A program made the position numbers and the translations under genes. The notes beneath the pieces are model-generated. The model ran no database searches and was not told the origin of the DNA. It saw only the letters and a list, made by a program, of their open reading frames with translations. This document shows positions 1 to 6,678 of a stretch of DNA of 6,871 nucleotides, piece by piece (within the stretch, counting starts at the first letter, position 1; every line of letters begins with the position of its first letter). This DNA is from Gammaproteobacteria bacterium. Its GTDB lineage: Bacteria; Pseudomonadota; Gammaproteobacteria; Steroidobacterales; Steroidobacteraceae. Where the stretch lies: contig JADLDF010000056.1 of the NCBI GenBank assembly GCA_020846815.1, positions 1 through 6,871 on the forward strand, in the 5' to 3' direction.

Positions 1-445
1 AGGCCGTGGTCACGTGGAAATAGAAATTCGGCAGGGCCCACTTCTGCAGGAACGGCAGGCCGTCCATTTCCAGCGTGCGGGTGCGCAGCGGGATCACGAT
101 GTGGCGGGTCTCGGCGCCCTCGAGCTGGGTCGCCGATACGCCGGCGAGGAAATCGACCGTCTTCGCGACGCGGGCCCGGAGCTCGGCGAGGCTCTTCTCG
201 TCGTCCGGGAACTTCGGCGCCTCGATGCCGGCGAGGCGCGCCGTGCTGTTCTTGGCGAAGTCGCCGGCGAGCTGTACCTGGCGGACGAACGACAGCATGT
301 CGGGCGTGAGCCGCAGGCCTTCGAGGACGCCGGCCTCGATCTTCTTCGCGGCGGCATGGGCCTCGGCCTTCTCGAGGATGCGGCCGAGGTTCTGCAGCAT
401 CGGCAGGAACTGGCCGACGGTCATGGCGTGCATCGAAAGGGACAT
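1..445 (-). CDS. DUF1993 family protein (partial, C-terminus outside the window)
   Basis: This minus-strand reading frame starts at the ATG at 445-443 and stays open to the window edge, giving 148 codons; the stop lies beyond position 1. The protein begins MSLSMHAMTVGQFLPMLQNL and continues with EKAEAHAAAKKIEAGVL, then LTPDMLSFVRQVQLAGDFAK, and near the edge LPNFYFHVTTA. This order matches the DUF1993 family, whose members are small soluble proteins of roughly 165-175 aa. About 20-25 residues are therefore probably missing. The family is predicted to be an alpha-helical bundle like the DinB/DUF1569 type; no enzyme activity is established, so I assign none. The start is supported by AGGAGAG (plus-strand 454-460) eight bases upstream. 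The gene diverges from a LysR regulator, which may control it (inference). Confidence 0.88.
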   Translation of the reverse strand, partial: MSLSMHAMTVGQFLPMLQNLGRILEKAEAHAAAKKIEAGVLEGLRLTPDMLSFVRQVQLAGDFAKNSTARLAGIEAPKFPDDEKSLAELRARVAKTVDFLAGVSATQLEGAETRHIVIPLRTRTLEMDGLPFLQKWALPNFYFHVTTA

Positions 446-626
446 GGAAAACGCTCTCCTGTGGTCGGGCAGGGTCGGGTGGGATCGGTGGGGAGCGGCA
501 GAATCACAGATCGATCCACCCGGTGCAATCGAGCGACAGGGGCCGTCTCGGCCTGGGAGGGTGCACCGGCCACGCCTGCGCCGAAGGGCGATCGTGCCCG
601 GCTGAGTTCGCCAGCCGGCAATCCGC

Positions 627-652
627 TCGCATCGTTTGATGCTCTCATGCGA
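627..652. promoter_or_regulatory. Candidate LysR operator: overlapping inverted repeats
   Basis: The 209-bp gap between the divergent DUF1993 and LysR genes (446-654) holds no credible gene. Next to the LysR start, TCGCAT (627-632) and ATGCGA (647-652) form perfect 6-bp arms around 14 bp. Inside them GCATC (629-633) and GATGC (638-642) form a second inverted repeat with a 4-base spacer. LysR-type regulators often bind imperfect dyads in such divergent regions, so autoregulation is plausible. Short repeats arise easily by chance, and no convincing -35/-10 pair was found. Further left, GATCGATC (509-516) is a minor palindrome of unknown meaning. Confidence 0.22.
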
Positions 653-654
653 CA

Positions 655-1611
655 ATGAAGGCTCCTGGGCAGCTTCTGGTTTGGATGATGGCGCTAATCT
701 GGTCTCCGGCTCATATGGCGACCTTCGCGAAGGTGGTCGACCTGAATGGCTTCACGGCCGCGGCCAAGGCCCTGAAGGTACCCAAGGCGGCGGTCAGCCG
801 GGCGATCGCCGAGCTCGAGCGCGAGCTCGGGCTCAAGGTGCTGACGCGCACGACCCGGCGCATCCACCTGACCCCCGCCGGCGAGCAGCTGCTGCCCCAT
901 TGCCGCACGATCCTCGAAGCGGCCGAGCAGGTGCGGCAGCGCTCGGCCGAGCTGACCGAGCAGCGCGGCGGGCCGCTGAAGGTGCTCGCCGAGGCCACCT
1001 ATGGCCGGGTGCTGCTCTCGCCTCTGGTGCCGCGGTTTCTGGAGCGCTTCCCGGCGATCCCGCTCGAAGTGGAGCTCGGCGAGGCCGCCGAGGGCGACCG
1101 GGCCGCGGAGTTCGACGTCGTGGTCAAGGCCGGCGCGAGCGCGGATCCCGAGCGGATCTCCCGCGTGCTCGGTTCGCCGCCGGCGGTGCTGGTCGCGACC
1201 CCGGGGTATCTGCAGCGCTATCCCCTGCCCCTGCGGCCCGAGGAGCTCGAGGCTCACGAGCTCCTGACCCCGGACAGCGGCGCCGGTCCGTTCTTCACGC
1301 TGCGCCTCTCGCAGGGTCTGCGGCGCGCCGAGGTGTCGGTGCGGCCGAAGCTCGCCGTCAACGATCCCGCGCTGCTGCATGCCGCCGCCGCCGCCGGCCT
1401 CGGCATCGCGCTGCTGCCCGAGTTCCTGTGCCGCCAGGGTCTCGCCACGCAGAAGCTGCGCCAGGTGCTGCCCGACTGGGAGCTGCCGGAACAGGCTGCA
1501 CTATGTGCAATCCACCCGGCGCGCCTCGCCCAGGATGCGCGAGTGAACGCGCTCGTCGATTTCCTGGCCGCGAACATCGTGCCGGCGCTGGCGCGGCAGG
1601 ACGCACGGTAG
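655..1611 (+). CDS. LysR-type transcriptional regulator
   Basis: A DNA-binding regulator of the LysR family, 318 aa from the longest start. The N-terminal winged helix-turn-helix is at about residues 21-80, with the family pattern FAKVVDLNGFTAAAKAL, then VSRAIAELERELG and LTRTTRRIHLTPAGE. A substrate-binding-like effector domain follows at about residues 100-310, including FDVVVKAG, LVATPGYLQRYPLP, and AAAAGLGIALLPEFL. Family members usually begin only a few residues before the first F-x-x-V, so the ATGs at 685 or 688 fit homology better than 655. None of the three has a clear Shine-Dalgarno sequence, and 655 is given as the outer limit. It diverges from the DUF1993 gene, its likeliest target, and lies 40 bp before the acyl-CoA dehydrogenase, which could also be a target. 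The effector is unknown. Confidence 0.93.
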   Translation: MKAPGQLLVWMMALIWSPAHMATFAKVVDLNGFTAAAKALKVPKAAVSRAIAELERELGLKVLTRTTRRIHLTPAGEQLLPHCRTILEAAEQVRQRSAELTEQRGGPLKVLAEATYGRVLLSPLVPRFLERFPAIPLEVELGEAAEGDRAAEFDVVVKAGASADPERISRVLGSPPAVLVATPGYLQRYPLPLRPEELEAHELLTPDSGAGPFFTLRLSQGLRRAEVSVRPKLAVNDPALLHAAAAAGLGIALLPEFLCRQGLATQKLRQVLPDWELPEQAALCAIHPARLAQDARVNALVDFLAANIVPALARQDAR

Positions 1612-1651
1612 AATCGGCCCCGGATTTCGGGTCGAACCAGAGGGGTTTCGG

Positions 1652-3436
1652 ATGTACCGTGCACCGGTCAAAGACGTCCGTTTCGTTCTGCGCGAGCTGA
1701 TCGACGAATCGGCGCTGCAGGCCTGCAGCGCGTTCGCCGACTACTCGCCCGAGCTCGCCGATGCCGTGCTCGAGGAAGCGGGCAGGTTCGCCGAGAACGT
1801 GCTCGATCCGCTCTACAAGTCGGGCGATCGCGAGGGCGCGAAATGGACGCCCGAGCGCGTGGTCACGCCCGCCGGTTTCAAGGCGGCCTATCGGCAGTAC
1901 GTCGACGGCGGCTGGCCCTCCCTGCGCGCCTCGGCGCATTACGGCGGCCAGGCCGCGCCGACGGTGCTCGGCACCGCGGTCGAGGAGTTCTGGGGCGGCG
2001 CGAACCTCGGCTTCAAGCTCTGCCCGATGCTGACCCAGGGCGCGATCGAGGCGCTGGAGTTCAAGGGCTCCGCGGCGCAGAAGGATCTGTTCCTGCCGAA
2101 AATGGTCAGCGGCGAGTGGACCGGCACGATGAACCTGACCGAGCCGCAGGCCGGTTCGGACCTCGCGGCGGTGCGCACGCGCGCCGTGCCGGACGGCGCG
2201 GCCTACCGCCTCTTCGGCCAGAAGATCTTCATCACCTACGGCGAGCACGATTTCGCGTCGAACATCGTGCACATGGTGCTGGCGCGGATCGACGGCGCGC
2301 CGCCCGGGGTCAAGGGCATCTCGCTGTTCATCGTGCCGAAGTTCCTGCCGGATGCGGAGGGCGAGCCGGGCGTGCGCAACGACGTGCACTGCCTCTCCAT
2401 CGAGCACAAGCTCGGCATCCACGCGAGCCCGACCTGCGTCATGGCCTTCGGCCAGAAGGAGGGCGCGGTCGGCTATCTGGTCGGCGAGCCGAACCGCGGC
2501 CTCGAGTACATGTTCGTGATGATGAATGCGGCGCGTCTCTCGGTCGGCCTCGAGGGCTATGCGGTGGCCGAGCGCGCCTTCCAGCAGGCCGCGGAATGGG
2601 CCCGGACGCGCGTGCAGGGCAAGCCGCCGGTCGCGGCTGCGGCCGGCCCGCTGCCGATCATCCATCACCCCGACGTCAAGCGCATGCTGCTGTCGATGAA
2701 GTCGCAGGTCGAGGCGATGCGTGCGCTCGGCCTGTATGCGGCCTTCCAGCTCGATCTCGGCGGCGCGCATCCGGACGAGAAGCTGCGCGCGGCAGCGCAG
2801 GCGCGCGGCGAGCTGCTGATCCCGATCGTCAAGGGCTGGAGCACCGAGACCGGCATCGAGATCGCCTCGACCGGCATCCAGGTGCACGGCGGCATGGGCT
2901 ACATCGAGGAGACCGGTGCCGCGCAGCCGCTGCGCGACGTGCGCATCACGACGATCTACGAGGGCACGACCGGCATCCAGTCGAACGACCTCGTCGGCCG
3001 CAAGGTCGGCCGCGACCGTGGTGCCGCGATGGGCGCGATGCTCGCCGACATGCAGCGCGAGCTCGATGCGATCGCTTCGACGAAAGCATCCGTGAAGATC
3101 GCGAGAGAAGCCGCACTCGAGGGCGTCGCCGCGCTGCGTGGCGCGGTCGGCACGATCCTCGAGGCCATGGCGGGCTCGCCGGACCGCGCGTTCGCGGTCT
3201 CGGTACCGTTCCTGAAGCTCTGCGGCATCGTCATGGGCGGCTGGCTGCTGACGAAATCGGCCGACGTCGCGGCGCGCAGGCTCGCCGCCGGCGATGCCGA
3301 CCGCGAGTTCCTCGCCGCCAAGCTCGCGAGCGCGCGCTTCTATGCCGAACAGGTGCTGCCGCAGGCCGCGGCGCTCGGCCGCATCGTCACGCAGGGCGCT
3401 GCCAGCGTGCTCGAGGTGGATGCGGCGCTGATCTGA
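1652..3436 (+). CDS. Acyl-CoA dehydrogenase, DmdC/FadE type with C-terminal extension
   Basis: An FAD-dependent flavoenzyme that makes the alpha-beta double bond in an acyl-CoA thioester, passing electrons to electron-transfer flavoprotein. It has 594 aa, the length of the larger subfamily that includes 3-methylmercaptopropionyl-CoA dehydrogenase (DmdC) and Pseudomonas FadE-like enzymes. The N-terminal helical domain (about 1-155) opens with YRAPVKDVRFVLREL, typical of this subfamily. NLTEPQAGSD (residues 161-170) and KIFITYGEHD mark the flavin/substrate beta domain. The C-terminal helical domain contains QVHGGMGYIEETG, and the predicted catalytic base is Glu437 in IYEGTTGIQ. Residues from about 465 to the end form the extra C-terminal domain of this subfamily. 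AGAGGGG lies 6-7 bases before the ATG. The substrate cannot be decided: medium or long fatty acyl-CoA is as likely as methylmercaptopropionyl-CoA, and no other dmd gene is visible. Confidence 0.95.
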   Translation: MYRAPVKDVRFVLRELIDESALQACSAFADYSPELADAVLEEAGRFAENVLDPLYKSGDREGAKWTPERVVTPAGFKAAYRQYVDGGWPSLRASAHYGGQAAPTVLGTAVEEFWGGANLGFKLCPMLTQGAIEALEFKGSAAQKDLFLPKMVSGEWTGTMNLTEPQAGSDLAAVRTRAVPDGAAYRLFGQKIFITYGEHDFASNIVHMVLARIDGAPPGVKGISLFIVPKFLPDAEGEPGVRNDVHCLSIEHKLGIHASPTCVMAFGQKEGAVGYLVGEPNRGLEYMFVMMNAARLSVGLEGYAVAERAFQQAAEWARTRVQGKPPVAAAAGPLPIIHHPDVKRMLLSMKSQVEAMRALGLYAAFQLDLGGAHPDEKLRAAAQARGELLIPIVKGWSTETGIEIASTGIQVHGGMGYIEETGAAQPLRDVRITTIYEGTTGIQSNDLVGRKVGRDRGAAMGAMLADMQRELDAIASTKASVKIAREAALEGVAALRGAVGTILEAMAGSPDRAFAVSVPFLKLCGIVMGGWLLTKSADVAARRLAAGDADREFLAAKLASARFYAEQVLPQAAALGRIVTQGAASVLEVDAALI

Positions 3437-3483
3437 GGCGGCGCCGCGGCTCACCCACGCGCCAGCAGACGAGCGCAGGTGTT

Positions 3484-3504
3484 GCGGCCCGATAAGCGGG
3501 CCGC
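3484..3504. terminator. GC-rich hairpin between convergent genes, possible bidirectional terminator
   Basis: GCGGCCCG (3484-3491) and CGGGCCGC (3497-3504) form a perfect 8-bp stem around the 5-base loop ATAAG. It lies 48 bp after the acyl-CoA dehydrogenase stop and 63 bp beyond the end of the convergent DUF3187 remnant, where a shared terminator is expected. No T-run follows on either strand, so it is not a textbook intrinsic terminator. It could slow polymerase or protect mRNA 3' ends. Confidence 0.45.
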
Positions 3505-3566
3505 CTGTCATCAGTCGCCACGTCGTGACCGCCGGCGTCCGGCATGCATGGAGCCGCATGCGCGCA

Positions 3567-4051
3567 TCAATCGTGCCGCGGCGTGAACGCGAAGCCGAGC
3601 TGCACGCCTCGCCGCCGGCCGTGATCGCGCTCCAGTCGGCCGGCGACAGCTCGCGCCGGCCGCTCAGCGATTCGAGATAGGGATCGGCCGCGCCGCCGAC
3701 GGCCCAGGTGTTCTGGTAGCCGAGATCGAGGCTGAACGCCCAGCGCCCGGAGCGCGCCACATAGGCATGCGTGGGGCGCATGTCGAGCCGCAGGAAACCG
3801 GAAGGCGTGAGATCGCGACTGCGCAGCAGGCCGAAGTGCGGCCACTCGAGCGCGTCCTCGGCAGCGTCGCTGGCGGCGGCGGCAGGAGCGGGCCCATCCG
3901 TGGGCCCTTCGCTGGCCGGTACGGTCTGTGCCGGGGTGGCCGTCGCGGCGAACAGCGCGCAGAGCAGGTGGATGACCAGCCAGGGCAGGATTCGCGGCGG
4001 CGGGCGGAGAGGGGTGCCCGGGGCCTGCGGATCCGACATCGACATGGGCAT
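3567..4051 (-). pseudogene. DUF3187 family protein, internally deleted remnant
   Basis: Reading leftward from about 4051 (other starts: GTG 4075, ATG 4045 or 4039) gives a signal peptide with hydrophobic core LPWLVIHLLCALFAATATPA and a probable cleavage near PAQT. A Pro/Ala-rich linker follows, then FGLLRSRDLTPSGFLRLDMR, GRWAFSLDLGYQNTW and RRELSPADWSAITA. This is the N-terminal part of DUF3187, a family of presumed exported or outer-membrane proteins of roughly 300 aa or more. Just after this (around 3605-3620) the similarity stops. A different frame then gives VQLGFAFTPRHD and a stop at 3569-3567, resembling the last beta-strand of an outer-membrane barrel. The N-terminal frame itself has no nearby stop and runs on antisense to the dehydrogenase. 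The simplest reading is an internal deletion of most of the barrel, not a multiple of three. A sequencing error alone would not explain the missing length. Confidence 0.72.
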
Positions 4052-4248
4052 GCTCGCTTGATCTGTACGGCGCACGTGATCGCGGCGGTACCAGATGCCA
4101 CGTTAGGCGAGGTCGCCATGCCGTAGCAGCTAGGCAAAGTCTCTTGCGCGCGTCGTCCTCGTCCGACGCATGATCCGAGGGCTGGACGATCCCGGCGGAT
4201 GCAGGTCCAATGACCGGGCGAGGCATCGACATGGAGGTCTGATCGACC

Positions 4249-5238
4249 ATGCAAAGACGTGAAATGCTCAAGGGCGGCCTGACGGTGGCCGCGGTCGCTA
4301 TGGCCGGCGGTGCAGCTCGATCCCAGTCGGCAGCCGCGCCGGTTGGTGGCGCGGGGGCCGACGCGGCCAAGGGAAGCGGTGCAGGCAAGGAGGCCGGCGC
4401 GGATCCAGCCCGCGCACTGATCCGCCGCAGCATCCCGTCCTCCGGCGAGACGCTGCCGGTCATCGGCCTCGGCACCTCGGGGCCGTTCGAGGTCGGGCCC
4501 GATCCGGCGGTGCGCGCGCCGCTCGCCGAGGTGCTGGAAGGCTTCTTCGCCGGCGGCGCGACCCTGATCGACACCTCGCCGATGTATTCCACGGCCGAGG
4601 CCGTGCTCGGCGACCTGCTGACTCCGGCGATGCAGCAGCGCGCCTTCGTCGCGACCAAGGTCTGGACGCGCGGCGAGCAGGAGGGGCGCGCGCAGATCGC
4701 GCGCTCCGCGCAGCTCATGAAGCGCAAGGTGCTGGACCTCGTGCAGGTGCACAACCTGCTCGATCTCGACGTGCACCTGAAGACGCTGCGGCGCCTGAAG
4801 GACGAGGGCCAGGTGCGCTACGTCGGCATCACGCATTACACCGTGGCGGCGCAGGCCGAGCTCGCCGCGATCGTGCAGCGCGAGAAGCTCGACTTCGTGC
4901 AGTTCAACTATTCGGCGACTTCGCCCGAGGCCGAGCAGCGCCTGCTGCCGCTCTGCGCCGACCGCGGCGTCGCGACGCTGGTGAACCGCGCCTTCGACGA
5001 CGGCAAGGTGTTCGCGAAGCTGAAGGACCGGCCGCTGCCGCCTTGGGCCGCGGAAATCGACTGCACGAGCTGGGCGCAGCTGCTGCTGAAGTTCGTCGTC
5101 TCGCATCCCGCGGTCACCTGCGTGATCCCGGCGACCGGCAAGATCCGCAACCTGCGCGACAATCTTGCCGGTGGCCGCGGCCGGCTGCCCGATGCGAAGC
5201 TGCGCAAGGCCATCGTCGAGGCCGTTGCCGCAGCCTGA
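4249..5238 (+). CDS. Aldo/keto reductase with Tat signal peptide
   Basis: A predicted NAD(P)H-dependent oxidoreductase of the aldo/keto reductase family, 329 aa. The N-terminus MQRREMLKGG carries a twin-arginine motif (Arg3-Arg4) before a hydrophobic stretch (about 11-21), so export of the folded, cofactor-loaded protein by the Tat system is likely. Residues about 28-55 are a Gly/Ala-rich linker before the TIM-barrel domain. The family tetrad is complete: Asp108 and Tyr113 in DTSPMY, Lys137 in VATKVW and His168 in LVQVHNLLD. KDEGQVRYVGITHY and the C-terminal IPATGKIRNLRDNL (nucleotide-phosphate site) also fit. GGAGGT (4233-4238) lies 10 bases before the ATG, slightly far but usable. It is the first gene of the rightward cluster, 15 bp before the DUF1538 pair. 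The substrate is unknown. Confidence 0.93.
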   Translation: MQRREMLKGGLTVAAVAMAGGAARSQSAAAPVGGAGADAAKGSGAGKEAGADPARALIRRSIPSSGETLPVIGLGTSGPFEVGPDPAVRAPLAEVLEGFFAGGATLIDTSPMYSTAEAVLGDLLTPAMQQRAFVATKVWTRGEQEGRAQIARSAQLMKRKVLDLVQVHNLLDLDVHLKTLRRLKDEGQVRYVGITHYTVAAQAELAAIVQREKLDFVQFNYSATSPEAEQRLLPLCADRGVATLVNRAFDDGKVFAKLKDRPLPPWAAEIDCTSWAQLLLKFVVSHPAVTCVIPATGKIRNLRDNLAGGRGRLPDAKLRKAIVEAVAAA

Positions 5239-5253
5239 GCAGTCGGCAGTCTC

Positions 5254-5949
5254 ATGATTTCGTTACTGCGCGACAAGCTGCTCGAGGTACTGAAGGCCGT
5301 CGCTCCCCTGATCCTCGCCGTGTGTCTGCTGCAGTTCACGCTCGTGCACGCACCGCTCGAACTGTTCGCCCGGTTCCTGATCGGCTCGGTGCTGGCGATC
5401 GTCGGCATGCTGCTGCTGTTCGTGGGCATCGATCTGGGCGTGCTGCCGATGGGCCGGTTCATCGGCGCGGCGCTGCCCAAAAGAGGCTCGATGCTCCTGA
5501 TCCTGACGGTCGCATTTTCCATCGGCTTCGCGACGACCATCCCGGAACCGGACGTGCTGGTGCTTTCGAACCAGGTCGACGAAGCTTCGGGAGGCGGCAT
5601 TTCCGGCACTACGGTGCTGTACGCCATCGCGCTCGGCCTCGCGGCCATGACGGCCATCGCCATGGCGCGCATCGTGCTCGGCTGGCCCCTGAAGTACCTG
5701 CTGGCGGCGGGCTATCTGCTGGCCCTGGGGCTCGCCGCCTTCGCTCCGCCGCAGTTCGTGTCGCTGGCCTTCGATGGCGGCAGCGTCACCACCGGCGTGC
5801 TGTCCGCGCCGGTCATCATTGCCATCGCGATCGGCGTGAGCTCGGTGCTGGCCGGCCGCTCGGCCGTGTCCGACGGCTTCGGTATCGTGGGGTTCGCTTC
5901 CATCGGCCCGATCATCGCCATCCTGGCGATGGGCCTGCTGCAGCGATGA
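5254..5949 (+). CDS. DUF1538 membrane protein, first half of a tandem pair
   Basis: An integral inner-membrane protein of 231 aa with about six or seven hydrophobic segments, roughly at residues 10-30, 39-60, 79-97, 120-140, 145-165, 185-203 and 208-229. DUF1538 motifs are visible: EPDVLVLSNQVDEASGGGIS from Glu98, FDGGSVTTG (Asp174-Gly181) and SDGFG (Asp207). The family is thought to be a transporter or channel, but the substrate is not known. Many DUF1538 proteins carry two such domains in one chain of about twice this length; here the second domain is the next gene. The start 15 bp after the reductase has no clear Shine-Dalgarno sequence, which suggests coupling to upstream translation. The conserved acidic and Gly-rich motifs lie in or next to predicted membrane segments and may line the transport path (inference). 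Confidence 0.9.
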   Translation: MISLLRDKLLEVLKAVAPLILAVCLLQFTLVHAPLELFARFLIGSVLAIVGMLLLFVGIDLGVLPMGRFIGAALPKRGSMLLILTVAFSIGFATTIPEPDVLVLSNQVDEASGGGISGTTVLYAIALGLAAMTAIAMARIVLGWPLKYLLAAGYLLALGLAAFAPPQFVSLAFDGGSVTTGVLSAPVIIAIAIGVSSVLAGRSAVSDGFGIVGFASIGPIIAILAMGLLQR

Positions 5950-6677
5950 ATCCGTCGTGGATCGAGGAAATCGTCACCATCGGCCGCGGCGTGACCATCG
6001 CCGTGACGCCGCTGGTGCTGCTGTTTCTGCTGTTCCAGGTCTTCCTGCTCAGGCTGCCGCTGAAGCAGGTGGCCGACGTGCTGAAGGGCGTGCTGATCGC
6101 GGCGGCAGGTCTCTTCCTGTTCCTCGTGGGCGTGGGCATCGCGTTCCTGCCTTTCGGTCGGGCCGTGGGCGAGGCGCTGGGGGCGCTCGAGCACAGCTGG
6201 CTGTTCGCCGCCATCGGCGTGCTGCTCGGCTTCCTCACGGCCTGGGGCGAGCCCGCGGTCCGTGTGCTGGCCGATCAGGTCGAGGACGCGTCGAATGGCT
6301 CGATCCGCAGCACGATGGTGCTGCTTGCCATCTGCATGGGAGTCGCCGTCTGGGTCGGCATCGGCATGCTGCGCATCAGCCACGGCATCCCGCTGCTCTG
6401 GCTGCTCGTGCCCGGCTACGGACTGGTGCTCCTGCTGATGGGGTTCAGCAGCCGGGAGTTCGTCGCGATCGCGGCGGATGCCGGTGGTGTCGCGACGGGT
6501 CCGCTCGCCAACTCCTTCCTGCTGGCACTCGCACTGGGCGCGTCGTCGTCGGCGGGTGGTCAGGATCCGATCCTCGACGGCTTCGGCCTGGTGTCGCTGA
6601 TCGCGCTGGCGCCCATCATGTCGGTCATGGCGCTGGGACTGCTGGTCGAACTGAAGATGCGCAAACGGGAGCCGTGA
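5946..6677 (+). CDS. DUF1538 membrane protein, second half of a tandem pair
   Basis: A 243-aa inner-membrane protein homologous to its upstream neighbour. The ATG overlaps the preceding stop in ATGA (5946-5949), typical of translational coupling and stoichiometric production. Motifs occur in the same order: GEPAVRVLADQVEDASNGSI (Glu102), ADAGGVATG (Asp178-Gly185) and LDGFG (Asp211). Each lies exactly four residues later than in the first protein, so the two align without gaps over at least 110 residues. Differences include FDGGSVTTG against ADAGGVATG and a positively charged tail (LKMRKREP), which is probably cytosolic by the positive-inside rule. The two probably assemble as a heteromer equivalent to the two-domain DUF1538 proteins. 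No function is assigned beyond probable transport. Confidence 0.9.
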   Translation: MNPSWIEEIVTIGRGVTIAVTPLVLLFLLFQVFLLRLPLKQVADVLKGVLIAAAGLFLFLVGVGIAFLPFGRAVGEALGALEHSWLFAAIGVLLGFLTAWGEPAVRVLADQVEDASNGSIRSTMVLLAICMGVAVWVGIGMLRISHGIPLLWLLVPGYGLVLLLMGFSSREFVAIAADAGGVATGPLANSFLLALALGASSSAGGQDPILDGFGLVSLIALAPIMSVMALGLLVELKMRKREP

Positions 6678-6678
6678 A

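Noticed and set aside
14..658. Plus-strand frames across the DUF1993 gene and the control region
   Set aside because: They are antisense to a recognised DUF1993 protein and show no family motif.
647..658. A three-codon upstream reading frame (ATG CGA CAA TGA) overlapping the LysR ATG at 655
   Set aside because: It has no ribosome binding site and such tiny frames are common by chance; there is no evidence of attenuation.
1609..1614. TAGAAT as a -10 box for the acyl-CoA dehydrogenase
   Set aside because: It resembles a -10 element and is suitably placed, but overlaps the LysR stop codon and has no recognisable -35 box about 17 bases upstream.
1843..3495. A long plus-strand frame inside the acyl-CoA dehydrogenase
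   Set aside because: Its composition is typical of a shadow frame in GC-rich DNA (Arg/Gly/Ala-rich, no domain). The overlapping dehydrogenase has clear family motifs throughout.
1358..4075. A 905-codon minus-strand open frame covering the DUF3187 start and the antisense of the acyl-CoA dehydrogenase and the LysR C-terminus
   Set aside because: Only the first part (to about 3605) is real DUF3187. The rest is Arg/Ala/His-rich antisense of a well-recognised gene and is open only because of high GC. The shift of frame at the deletion makes it read through.
4076..4248. A possible promoter or small RNA upstream of the reductase
   Set aside because: I found only a weak TTGCGC (4144-4149) and CATGAT (4169-4174) pair with a 19-bp spacer, and a loose TGGAC/GTCCA repeat (4183-4187/4205-4209). 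Neither is strong enough to annotate.
3567..4754. A 395-codon minus-strand frame antisense to the reductase and through the DUF3187 remnant
   Set aside because: Only its last 13 codons (VQLGFAFTPRHD and stop) look real, as the displaced C-terminus of DUF3187. The rest is a shadow frame.
5043..6677. A 544-codon plus-strand open frame ending with the second DUF1538 protein
   Set aside because: The part before 5946 is an Arg/Gly-rich out-of-frame reading of the reductase and the first DUF1538 gene. The true start is the ATG at 5946 in the ATGA overlap.
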